DNA of 64,000 nt, from NCBI RefSeq assembly GCF_014334325.1, contig NZ_JACSET010000011.1, forward strand, positions 1-64,000. Direction: 5' to 3'. A program made the position numbers and the translations under genes. Positions 1 to 7,072 of this stretch are shown here, piece after piece; positions within the stretch are counted from its first letter, which is position 1; each line of letters begins with the position of its first letter. Under the pieces are notes generated by a model. It was not told the DNA's origin. It saw nothing but the letters and a program-made list of their open reading frames with translations, and did no database searches. The DNA is from Treponema sp. Marseille-Q4130 (lineage in GTDB: Bacteria > Spirochaetota > Spirochaetia > Treponematales > Treponemataceae).

Positions 1-6
1 GAAGAT

Positions 7-1671
7 TTGGCGCGCGTACAGCGCACCATCATAAGCCCGTCGTTTTATGTACTCGACGTATCGCCCGAAATACAAAGCGTGCCGTGCAAAGCCGACGGAA
101 CATTGTTTGACAACACGGCGACGGTTGAAATCGTCGCAAAGCTGTATTTCGGCATAGACGATACGGACAAAGGCGTAAACCGTTCGGCGGCGCTTGAGGA
201 CGGAATGATCGTCGGAACATGGGACGACAACATTTTGACGCTTCCCGTATCATTGCTTACGTCAAATACGCTCCGCGTTTTTATTACCGTAAGCGACAGT
301 GAGAATAGGACACGGACGGCGATCGCTACGGTAAATAAATTGTACGCAGGCGATACGCCGTTTGTATACATTATGCGTTTGAGTGAAAACGCGGTACGGG
401 TAAGCGAAGATAAAGAAATTATCCCCGCAAAAATCGCCGCGCAAAAATTAATAAAATCGGGCGCGGATTATATCGATACTGACTACGGCAATATAACCGT
501 GTCGATCGACGGTGGAAAAGACCAGCCGGTAAAAACGGGCGATGTGTTTGTGTATATCGAAACGGACAATGGATTGCTCGGAGATGACGCGGGAAGATTT
601 ATATTGTTTGACGATGCCGACTATGCGGCAAACGGCGTAAAAATCCCATACGGCGCGAAGCAGTTGATTTTCCGCTACCGTACACCCGAAAATGTACTTA
701 TTCAAAGTGAAACTGTACCGGTGCTGTACGACGGTGCGAAAGGCGATAAAGGGCAACGCGGCTCATCTTATTGGGGTACGAAAAAACCGGACGAAGCGGT
801 ATACGGCGATTATTACCTCGACGTAAACGACGGCTATATTTACGAGTACAGCGCGACGTATAATGCGTGGATAAAAATCACCGATTACAGCGATTTCCGA
901 TACAAGCAGGCGATGAACGATATGCTCTCCGTTGCCGAACACGCGCCGAATATACAGTTTCTCGCCGTCGTAAACGCATGGGTAAAAAACCTCGTCGCGG
1001 GTACGGCGCTTATAAACGAATTGTTTGCGAAAAATATCATCGCACAAAATAAAATCGCGTCGAGTAATTATTACGACAAACAAGGGAACCCGACAGGCAG
1101 CGGGTTTTTGATAGACGCGCAGGCGGGCGACGCAGATTTCAGAGGCAATACACATATAGGCGGCAATACCATAATAGACGGAAATACATTACTTAAAGAT
1201 GTACAGATAAGCGGAAATTCTATATTTGAAGGTGCAATAAATTCGGGTCCGCTTTATTTGTCGAAAGAACATACAAATGCTTTAACTGTACGATTAACAA
1301 AAGGTATGACTTATTATCAGGTAAGAGCTGCTTTTATTGCGGCGGGTTTTGCATTTAATAATGGATATGCTTTAAATAAAATATTAAGCAATTATGACAA
1401 TATCCATATTGGTTACTTTCGGTGGATGGATTATGATGGGGATTTTTTAAGAATCTGGGTTGCAGATGCTTATGGTTTGAAAGAAAAAGATGTGGCTGTT
1501 GTCACAAGATATACCGATCAACCAGATAAATATTACTTAAAAAATAATTTTTATTTAACACAAGAAGACTATAATTCATATACTTTCCTTTTGCGAAATC
1601 TTCCAACACTAAAACCAACTACTCGAAATGCTATTTGGAATGATAACGGTACGCTAAAAATCGTAACTTGA
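7..1671 (+). CDS. Phage tail / receptor-binding protein, 5' end probably cut by window
   Basis: Prophage structural protein of at least 554 residues. The codons at 1-6 are sense and in frame, so the TTG at 7 may be internal and the gene may begin outside the window. A short collagen-like segment (GAKGDKGQRG, near residues 243-252) is typical of phage tail fibre and tip proteins. It is followed by a region resembling siphophage tip-attachment proteins, with helical segments and then repeated G-N-T turns (GNTHIGGNTIIDGNTL) that suggest a beta-helical stalk. The last ~140 residues (from about base 1250) have no recognisable motif and are much more A+T-rich than the rest, as expected for an exchanged receptor-binding tip. 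A small lipoprotein gene follows 46 bp downstream on the same strand. The structural role is well supported; the receptor is unknown. Confidence 0.72.
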   Translation: MARVQRTIISPSFYVLDVSPEIQSVPCKADGTLFDNTATVEIVAKLYFGIDDTDKGVNRSAALEDGMIVGTWDDNILTLPVSLLTSNTLRVFITVSDSENRTRTAIATVNKLYAGDTPFVYIMRLSENAVRVSEDKEIIPAKIAAQKLIKSGADYIDTDYGNITVSIDGGKDQPVKTGDVFVYIETDNGLLGDDAGRFILFDDADYAANGVKIPYGAKQLIFRYRTPENVLIQSETVPVLYDGAKGDKGQRGSSYWGTKKPDEAVYGDYYLDVNDGYIYEYSATYNAWIKITDYSDFRYKQAMNDMLSVAEHAPNIQFLAVVNAWVKNLVAGTALINELFAKNIIAQNKIASSNYYDKQGNPTGSGFLIDAQAGDADFRGNTHIGGNTIIDGNTLLKDVQISGNSIFEGAINSGPLYLSKEHTNALTVRLTKGMTYYQVRAAFIAAGFAFNNGYALNKILSNYDNIHIGYFRWMDYDGDFLRIWVADAYGLKEKDVAVVTRYTDQPDKYYLKNNFYLTQEDYNSYTFLLRNLPTLKPTTRNAIWNDNGTLKIVT

Positions 1672-1717
1672 TTTATATTAAAATAGGGTATATTATGTAA
1701 TAGAGGTATTAATAGTT

Positions 1718-2239
1718 ATGAGAAAAATTATATTTATTACTTCCGTTTTTATATTGATTTCTTTAAGTGCTTGCAATATTACCGAACCGAATAGGATAGA
1801 AAATGCAACAGTAACGAACAAATCTTCGATAACACCGATTGATTTTAAAACGGACGGAATTACTTATAGTGTACCTAGTGGCGTCAGTAACAGTATTACG
1901 ATACAAACGAGATGGACAGACGTTGTCGAATTATTAAACAATCCGAGAGCGCTGGCTAATAAATATTATGATTATGCAAACGGCGATAAATTAAAAATAG
2001 ATTTTGTCGATATGCCCGTATATAAGTTTAAGATAAAAAATAATTCAAATTCCAATATAACACTGAAAGAAGCGAATAATTTATTAACCGACACATACGG
2101 CGGAACACTTACGTTAACGGCTCATGCAGAGGAACAGAATGTCAATATTTATACTGAACAACCCCTTTTATCAGTTGTAACACCGACGGATGTTCCTTTC
2201 GTAATAAAGAGATATGGTAAGGTTATTATTATTGAATAG
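1718..2239 (+). CDS. Small prophage lipoprotein A, paralogue of the facing lipoprotein B
   Basis: A 173-residue protein with a lipoprotein signal peptide (MRKIIFITSVFILISLSAC, lipobox LSAC, Cys19). The body is beta-rich and has no known domain. It is paralogous to the convergent gene at 2242-2745: both share a D-M-P-x-Y stretch, an N-rich strand and a T-P-T-D-V motif near the C-terminus, in the same order. It follows a tail/receptor-binding gene, which is where phage T5 carries llp, the lipoprotein that blocks the receptor against superinfection. That parallel is inferred from position and topology only. The gene is strongly A+T-rich, like the end of the tail gene before it. Confidence 0.7.
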   Translation: MRKIIFITSVFILISLSACNITEPNRIENATVTNKSSITPIDFKTDGITYSVPSGVSNSITIQTRWTDVVELLNNPRALANKYYDYANGDKLKIDFVDMPVYKFKIKNNSNSNITLKEANNLLTDTYGGTLTLTAHAEEQNVNIYTEQPLLSVVTPTDVPFVIKRYGKVIIIE

Positions 2240-2241
2240 CT

Positions 2242-2745
2242 TTAATAAATCTTCAAATAATATTTTTTATCGCTTTCATTAAAATAATTTTCATAGCGAT
2301 AACCGCCGACATCGCAAGTAAAATCAAATTGTACATCGGTAGGCGTAATTCGAGTGTGAATAATGTGCGATGCCGACGGGGTAATTGTTATCGACTGCGG
2401 TACAGCAAATCTATCGTTTTTTATTTTTACCGTTATTTGATGTGTAAATGTATTGTTGATATTTAATTCATAGGTCGGCATATCTTCAATCGTTGCGTTT
2501 TCCGCATGAGTTTTAAAAACAACCGGTACGTCGGAGATAATTTTTCCCGCCGGAAAACTCGGCAGTTTCAGTGTCATCCGCTCCGCCGCCGCAAGGGTGA
2601 AAACTTTATCGCCGTACGACGTAAGCGTAAATTGCGCCGTATGCGAGGAATTGTTGATAATATCTCTCTCTCGTACCGTAGAGATAACCGAATCGCACGA
2701 AGTGAAAATAAAAACGGGTATGAAAAATAACATGAGTTTTCGCAT
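2242..2745 (-). CDS. Small prophage lipoprotein B, convergent paralogue of lipoprotein A
   Basis: A 167-residue lipoprotein starting MRKLMLFFIPVFIFTSC (lipobox FTSC, Cys17). An upstream in-frame start exists, but it would place 25 non-signal residues before the signal peptide. The chosen ATG at 2745 is also supported by a -10 box (TATACT on the minus strand, 2757-2752) ending 6 nt before it, so the message may be leaderless. The body aligns with lipoprotein A (D-M-P-x-Y, N-x-x-x-x-I-T-V, I-T-P-T-D-V). The two genes meet tail to tail with 2 bp between their stop codons. On its own strand it lies downstream of the tail-fibre gene 3055-4029, separated only by the silent fibre C-terminus. Confidence 0.7.
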   Translation of the reverse strand: MRKLMLFFIPVFIFTSCDSVISTVRERDIINNSSHTAQFTLTSYGDKVFTLAAAERMTLKLPSFPAGKIISDVPVVFKTHAENATIEDMPTYELNINNTFTHQITVKIKNDRFAVPQSITITPSASHIIHTRITPTDVQFDFTCDVGGYRYENYFNESDKKYYLKIY

Positions 2746-2751
2746 ACGTTT

Positions 2752-2779
2752 AGTATACAGCGATTGCGCAAAAATGCAA
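2752..2779 (-). promoter_or_regulatory. Promoter for lipoprotein B (leaderless geometry)
   Basis: Minus-strand TATACT (2757-2752) with TTGCAT (2779-2774) 16 bp upstream. The -10 box ends 6 nt before the ATG and no Shine-Dalgarno sequence fits between them. The -35 box overlaps the first codon of the facing fibre fragment. Confidence 0.5.
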
Positions 2780-3058
2780 GGGTTTTCGAATGCTGCTGCC
2801 TTTATAGAAAAAACGGACAATTTAATTAAACAAGGTCAAGCGACGGCAGTAAATGGATTAAAGGTTCTTGTAGCTGGAGAACATGCTCATAATATAGGAT
2901 CTAGTGAGAATGGCTCTGGGGCATTTCCAAGAGGCTATTATTCCACACAACATTCTGTTTTATCAGGATATGCAGGAAATCATTATCATTCATTGTCCGG
3001 AGATACTGAAACAAGACCCACTAACTATACTGTCAATCTCTGGCTTCGTACCGCCTAA
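2776..3058 (+). pseudogene. Promoterless second copy of tail-fibre C-terminus
   Basis: An open frame of about 93 codons encoding only the C-terminal part of a tail fibre. It opens N-A-A-A-F-I-x-K-x-D-x-L-I-K-Q-x-x-A-T-x-x-N-G-L and closes E-T-R-P-T-N-x-T-x-x-L-W-L-R-x-A; both blocks recur at the matching places in the opposing fibre gene at 3055-4029. The middle (with H-A-H and H-Y-H pairs) differs completely. There is no ribosome-binding site and no N-terminal shaft. It is convergent with the intact fibre: their stop codons overlap in the four bases 3055-3058. It is either a silent alternative tip or the remnant of a duplicated fibre. Confidence 0.7.
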
Positions 3059-4029
3059 GCAATACGCAACCATAGTTGATGTGTAAAGTTAGTAGGTCGG
3101 GTTTCATTATCATTGCTTCCCAAATAAATGTTGTCTTGAGCGGTCTTTAATGGTATTCGATCGCCGTAAGACACTTTGTTTTCTTGAGAAGCATCAAGAC
3201 GATTTGTGTCCTTCGAAGAACCACCCCAACTTGAATGGGCTAAATCCACTTTATGATTATGTCCAGCAGTGGTGTTTGCCATACCTGTACCATCAGACCT
3301 ACTATTCAGCCACAAACCGTTCTTAGCAGTTGCGTCTTTCTGTTTAATTAATTCGTCCGATTTATTTATAAACGCCGCCGCATTACCGCCTGTCGCGCGG
3401 AAGAACGCTCCTGCATACTGCTCTTGCAGCGCCCACTTTGTACAAATAAACAAATCTTCCGGCGCTTCCTGCTGCGGGTATTGCACGTATATCTCTCCGA
3501 TGCGTGGACATGATAACCCTTCCCATTTGCTACCGTTCCAGATAATCGTTTGTATTTGTTTTACTTGCAACGTCGAATCGCCGTCGCGTGCTGTAGTGCC
3601 GCGTATGATATGTGTTTTATCTGTCGTATTAATAATTTTTACTTCGATACCTGCATACGATCCATCGCCGAGTGTTAATACGATTTCGTTTGTTGCGGAG
3701 ATAATAACAACTCTGTCAAATTCAATAGCACCTATATCACTTGATTGTGCGATTGTGTCTTTTGCGACCGTTGCTTGTATGTTATCGCATGGTTGCGGCA
3801 CTCCGTTTTTATCGATGTATATCGGGACCCCTCGCGTTCCTACTTTCAGCGGAGCGGCTTTTGTTCCGAGATGTGCCGCGTATTCCGCGTTTACAGATTT
3901 CCCCGCCGTTACATCTTTTAGTTTTACGCCTTTTGTTGCTTCGTTTTGTGCAACTAATAAAATGTCATCGTCGCTCGCCGAAGCCGCAGGAGCTTTATTG
4001 TATATCTCTTGTATCGTTGTCGTTGCCAT
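3055..4029 (-). CDS. Phage tail fibre / tail-collar protein
   Basis: A 324-residue tail fibre. The N-terminus (residues ~1-45, I-Q-E-I-Y-N-K-A-P through V-K-L-K-D-V) resembles prophage fibre base domains. The centre is beta-rich, and the C-terminus carries the N-A-A-A-F-I-N-K-S-D-E-L-I-K-Q segment, an A-G-H-N-H motif and the E-T-R-P-T-N ending seen in tail-fibre and collar tips. His-x-His pairs in such tips usually bind metal. The ATG at 4029 has a good ribosome-binding site (AGAGGT on the minus strand). It is read against the neighbouring tail gene, which suggests a separately controlled or movable host-range module. Confidence 0.75.
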   Translation of the reverse strand: MATTTIQEIYNKAPAASASDDDILLVAQNEATKGVKLKDVTAGKSVNAEYAAHLGTKAAPLKVGTRGVPIYIDKNGVPQPCDNIQATVAKDTIAQSSDIGAIEFDRVVIISATNEIVLTLGDGSYAGIEVKIINTTDKTHIIRGTTARDGDSTLQVKQIQTIIWNGSKWEGLSCPRIGEIYVQYPQQEAPEDLFICTKWALQEQYAGAFFRATGGNAAAFINKSDELIKQKDATAKNGLWLNSRSDGTGMANTTAGHNHKVDLAHSSWGGSSKDTNRLDASQENKVSYGDRIPLKTAQDNIYLGSNDNETRPTNFTHQLWLRIA

Positions 4030-4043
4030 ATTTTACCTCTACG

Positions 4044-4054
4044 TATATAGTCAT
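4044..4054 (-). promoter_or_regulatory. 11-bp motif shared by two minus-strand prophage genes (copy 1)
   Basis: On the minus strand the sequence ATGACTATATA lies just upstream of the tail-fibre ribosome-binding site. An identical 11-mer precedes the small membrane ORF at 4433-4561. It may be a -10 region or phage regulator site; its function is inferred only from position. Confidence 0.3.
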
Positions 4055-4160
4055 TTTGGTAAATTGGTAGAGAGGCAAAAAATAATTATAAACGTAAGGC
4101 TATGCAACCCGCTATTTTTGACGTATATTTAGATAAGGAAATAGAGGAGCAACACTGGGT

Positions 4161-4409
4161 ATGAATAGCCTAAATACAGATCTATTGATAACGAATAACT
4201 TAAAGAAAATAATAAATAAACAATTTCCGTTATTGAAAATATTTATTTTTTATAATAAAGACGAAAATAAATTTTATGTAACTGTTTTTGATGAAAAATT
4301 ATATCATTCATCTGAATATCAACAGTTAATTATGAAAATAAAAATAGAATATTTATGGAAAAATAATATAAATAATTACCTTTTTGTTTATGAAAGGGGG
4401 GCGCAGTAA
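4161..4409 (+). CDS. Small A+T-rich prophage hypothetical protein
   Basis: An 82-residue protein with no recognised family. It has a mixed hydrophobic and basic sequence, including L-K-I-F-I-F-Y-N-K, and an A+T-rich codon choice like lipoprotein A. The ATG at 4161 has GAGGAG 11 nt upstream. A 20-codon open frame at 4102-4164, with AAGG before its start, ends by overlapping this ATG (ATGA), so translation may be coupled. It ends in a G6 run. A real coding gene is likely; its function is unknown. Confidence 0.45.
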   Translation: MNSLNTDLLITNNLKKIINKQFPLLKIFIFYNKDENKFYVTVFDEKLYHSSEYQQLIMKIKIEYLWKNNINNYLFVYERGAQ

Positions 4410-4432
4410 TTTTTCAAAAAACAAGAATATAT

Positions 4433-4561
4433 TTATCCGCAAAACAGCTTCAGTACAAAATACAGCGCGATTACAATAATTCCTATGCTTATTGCGATAT
4501 GCACGATAATCATAATTACGGCTATAAAACATATAATAAGTTTTTTGAGTAAATCGCCCAT
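4433..4561 (-). CDS. Possible 42-residue membrane protein
   Basis: A short ORF starting at the ATG at 4561 and reading M-G-D-L-L-K-K-L, then a long unbroken run of Ile, Val and Ala with one His, ending V-L-K-L-F-C-G. It would form one or two membrane helices. Small hydrophobic proteins next to tail genes are often holins or excluders, but nothing beyond hydrophobicity supports that here. It is preceded by the same ATGACTATATA motif as the tail-fibre gene; the ribosome-binding site is weak. Confidence 0.35.
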   Translation of the reverse strand: MGDLLKKLIICFIAVIMIIVHIAISIGIIVIALYFVLKLFCG

Positions 4562-4564
4562 ACC

Positions 4565-4575
4565 TATATAGTCAT
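4565..4575 (-). promoter_or_regulatory. 11-bp motif shared by two minus-strand prophage genes (copy 2)
   Basis: Minus-strand ATGACTATATA directly upstream of the small membrane ORF, identical to the copy at 4044-4054. Confidence 0.3.
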
Positions 4576-4650
4576 ATAATCGTTTTATGGGGCTAAAACA
4601 TTTGCGTCTAATAAAAAAATACCGTATAATATAAAAAAAGAGGTGCGAAA

Positions 4651-5484
4651 ATGGCTAATGAATTAACACTCTTTGAGGGTAACGATCCCGATTTTGAAAA
4701 ATTATCTCATCAAAACGGTAATCTCTATTGGTATGCCTCTACGCTTATGCAAGCATTGGGATATGATGAGTTTAAAATAAATGCGCAGCCGATTTTAAAA
4801 GCATCGCAAGTCTGTACGAATGCGGGTATAAATTACATGGATCACTTCATACCATGCGACAACGAAAAAGACGGAAAGCATATTCGTGATATGAAGCTTA
4901 CCCGTTTTGCCTGTTACCTTGTTGTAATGAATGCCGATATAAAGAAACCGAATGTCGCAAAAGCACAGGTGTATTTTGCGGCTTTAACGAATGCCGTACA
5001 GGAATATTTTATCGAGCAGGCGGATATAGAGCGTATCGATTTGCGAGGACAAATATCGGAACACGAAAAAGCACTTGCATCGACGGCTAAAAAATCCGGT
5101 GTTCAAAAGTATGGCTTTTTCCAAAATCAAGGATATATGGGGCTCTACAATATGCCCTTGTGGAAGATTAAACAAATAAAAGGTATTCCCGAAAATCGTA
5201 CACCATTTGATTTTATGGGACGCGAGGAATTGGGCGCCAATATTTTTCGAATAACACAGACCGAAGCAAAAATCAAGCGTGAAAATATTACGGGACAAAA
5301 AGGATTAGAGGACGCAGCATATAACGTCGGTCGTATGGTGCGGAATGTATTAAAAGAAAACGGATCGACACTGCCCGAACAGTTGCCCCCTAGTCAGGAT
5401 ATAAAACAAATAAAAAGCGACTTAAAAAAGACGAATAAGGCGTTTAATAAAAAAGATAAATTAAAAAAGCCTCCTAAAAAGTGA
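4651..5484 (+). CDS. dinD: DinD-like DNA-damage-inducible protein
   Basis: A 277-residue protein matching the length and order of E. coli DinD. The N-terminal BRO-type domain includes the W-Y-A-S-T-L-M-Q-A-L-G-Y-D-E-F segment, followed by R-F-A-C-Y-L-V-V-M-N-A-D, Q-V-Y-F-A and the C-terminal G-F-F-Q-N-Q-G-Y-M-G-L-Y and N-I-F-R-I-T-Q-T-E-A-K blocks. DinD binds RecA filaments and inhibits strand exchange in E. coli; that role here is by homology. The Lys-rich tail (last ~30 residues) is longer than usual. The ribosome-binding site (GAGG) lies 9-10 nt before the ATG. It sits between tail genes and the integrase, so it is probably prophage cargo. Confidence 0.85.
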   Translation: MANELTLFEGNDPDFEKLSHQNGNLYWYASTLMQALGYDEFKINAQPILKASQVCTNAGINYMDHFIPCDNEKDGKHIRDMKLTRFACYLVVMNADIKKPNVAKAQVYFAALTNAVQEYFIEQADIERIDLRGQISEHEKALASTAKKSGVQKYGFFQNQGYMGLYNMPLWKIKQIKGIPENRTPFDFMGREELGANIFRITQTEAKIKRENITGQKGLEDAAYNVGRMVRNVLKENGSTLPEQLPPSQDIKQIKSDLKKTNKAFNKKDKLKKPPKK

Positions 5485-5594
5485 AATCAATAATTATCTT
5501 TATGTTATAATTCCCTTTAATAATTTCTCCTGCGCCGTATATACTTCGGGCATCATCTCCGCGCGACCAGCTTAAAACTATTTGACTAAATTAG

Positions 5595-6650
5595 TTATTT
5601 ATTTAAGAGTAAAAATCGCTCGCGTTGCCATTCAAGTATTTCCGTTAAATCTTCCGGCTTAAATGAGGTATATACGTCTGCAATACCGCGAAGCGAATGC
5701 CCCGCAATGCTTTCCACTTTTAGTGGATTAACGCCAGAAGATTTCGCGTCAGTTATAAAGAAATGACGCAACGAATGAATTGTTAATTTTCGAGCTTCGG
5801 CATTTTCGATTTGTTTAATAATAGGGTTTATATTTTGATAAATGTATTTTATGGAGTGCGGCGTTTCGTGTATTAACGATATAAGTTCCGATATAATCGG
5901 AATGTGCCGTGATGTTTTAGTTTTAAGTGGTAGGTATTTTTTGCCTATTAATTGTTTAGTCAAATTAATAAAATAAAATTCATTTTGTTTAATAATATCA
6001 GATGATACTATGCCCGCACATTCTTTAATGCGCATACCTGTAAGCGCAAGTAAAATAATAAGTTCACGTTCGTAAATGTCTGAAATTGATCGCACTAGCA
6101 AACATATCTCATCAAAAGAAAATGAATCGCGGCTTGTACCTGACGGCAGAGGCGCGAAATTCTCAAATGGATTTTTTGCGAGTAAACCGTCTCGTTGTGC
6201 ATTTACGGTTATGATTTTCAGTGTCGCCATAATTAAATTGATGGTACGATTTGCAAGCCCTTGTGCAATAAGTTTTTGACGCATAGATATTAAAAACGAA
6301 TAATTCACGTCCGCAATTCTTACTCTGCCTGCTAAAGGTATGATATATGTATTTAATGCCATACGATACGCTTTGATCGTGTTTATCGAATATTGGCCTT
6401 GCGCTTGTTTATCTTTTACAAAATCTGAATCATCGTTGAAAAAGTTTTTTGCATATTCGGATAATAATTTTGATGTACCTGTCCACAATAAGCCCTCTTT
6501 AAATAGTCGCTCACAATAGATTTGCGCCGCACCCTTAGAGGTGCAGCCTGTTGTTTTTGCCGAAGTCCGAATCCCGTTGAAATCGTACGTGCGATAATAC
6601 CAATAGTCTCCGCGCTTATAAAGCGAAAACGCTTTTTTATAACGACCCAT
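5595..6650 (-). CDS. Tyrosine recombinase, prophage integrase
   Basis: A 351-residue integrase. The N-terminal part (1-60) resembles the three-stranded arm-binding domain (Y-W-Y-Y-R-T-Y-D), residues ~80-165 form the SAM-like core-binding domain, and ~175-335 the catalytic domain. Visible catalytic residues are Arg207 (L-T-G-M-R-I-K-E), a Lys at 243/245, His292-x-x-Arg295 (H-S-L-R-H), His318 (A-G-H-S) and Tyr327. It integrates and excises the prophage and probably marks its right end. No attachment repeat could be identified because the left end lies outside the window. Ribosome-binding site AAGGGG is about 7 nt from the ATG. Confidence 0.92.
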   Translation of the reverse strand: MGRYKKAFSLYKRGDYWYYRTYDFNGIRTSAKTTGCTSKGAAQIYCERLFKEGLLWTGTSKLLSEYAKNFFNDDSDFVKDKQAQGQYSINTIKAYRMALNTYIIPLAGRVRIADVNYSFLISMRQKLIAQGLANRTINLIMATLKIITVNAQRDGLLAKNPFENFAPLPSGTSRDSFSFDEICLLVRSISDIYERELIILLALTGMRIKECAGIVSSDIIKQNEFYFINLTKQLIGKKYLPLKTKTSRHIPIISELISLIHETPHSIKYIYQNINPIIKQIENAEARKLTIHSLRHFFITDAKSSGVNPLKVESIAGHSLRGIADVYTSFKPEDLTEILEWQRERFLLLNK

Positions 6651-7037
6651 AAAATACCCCTTGTTTTGGCTTCATTCTGGCTACTCTTGTTTGCAATTTA
6701 TTGTATTATAAAAGAATAAAACATACAATGAGTAACAGAGTATTATATACCGAAAAGGTCAATCGCGCAACGCAAATGAAAACAAATACAAACGAAACTG
6801 AACCGCGCGTTCGCCGATATATCACCGTCGTATATTGCCGTAACGGGCGTGACTTGTTTTAATAATTATTAATTTGGGCGTCCCCTGCCGTCCGGCAGGT
6901 CGCGTCCTCCAGGATTCCGCTTTCGCTTCATTTGACGGCGGGCTTTGCCCGCCGCCAAACGCCTTCGGCGTCCTTCCGGCCGCTGACGCAGGGATCGGGT
7001 ACGCTTTCGTTTCGGCGTGACCGTCGGTTCATCGTCA
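6651..7037. other. Intergenic gap at the prophage right boundary
   Basis: This gap of about 390 bp holds the integrase promoter region near 6690-6720 (a TATAAT is visible on the minus strand) and then a shift from A+T-rich phage sequence to G+C-rich chromosome near 6860-6890. Two hairpins follow (CTGCCGTCCGGCAG and GGCGGGCTTTGCCCGCC). No gene or tRNA is visible. The attachment site is probably here but cannot be named. Confidence 0.4.
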
Positions 7038-7066
7038 TTGCGTACCGCTGCGTCCTCTGCTATAAT
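7038..7066 (+). promoter_or_regulatory. Sigma70-type promoter, leaderless geometry, for the hemolysin III gene
   Basis: TTGCGT (7038-7043), 17-bp spacer, consensus TATAAT (7061-7066), then 6 nt to the ATG at 7073. A start point 7 nt after the -10 box falls on the A of the ATG. Confidence 0.6.
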
Positions 7067-7072
7067 GACGCC

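Noticed and set aside
5595-6650. Integrase as the invertase for the tail-fibre region
   Set aside because: It has an arm-binding domain and a terminal position typical of prophage integration; nothing links it to the fibre repeats.
6651-7037. Prophage attachment site
   Set aside because: No tRNA end or direct repeat could be identified, since the left prophage end is outside the window.
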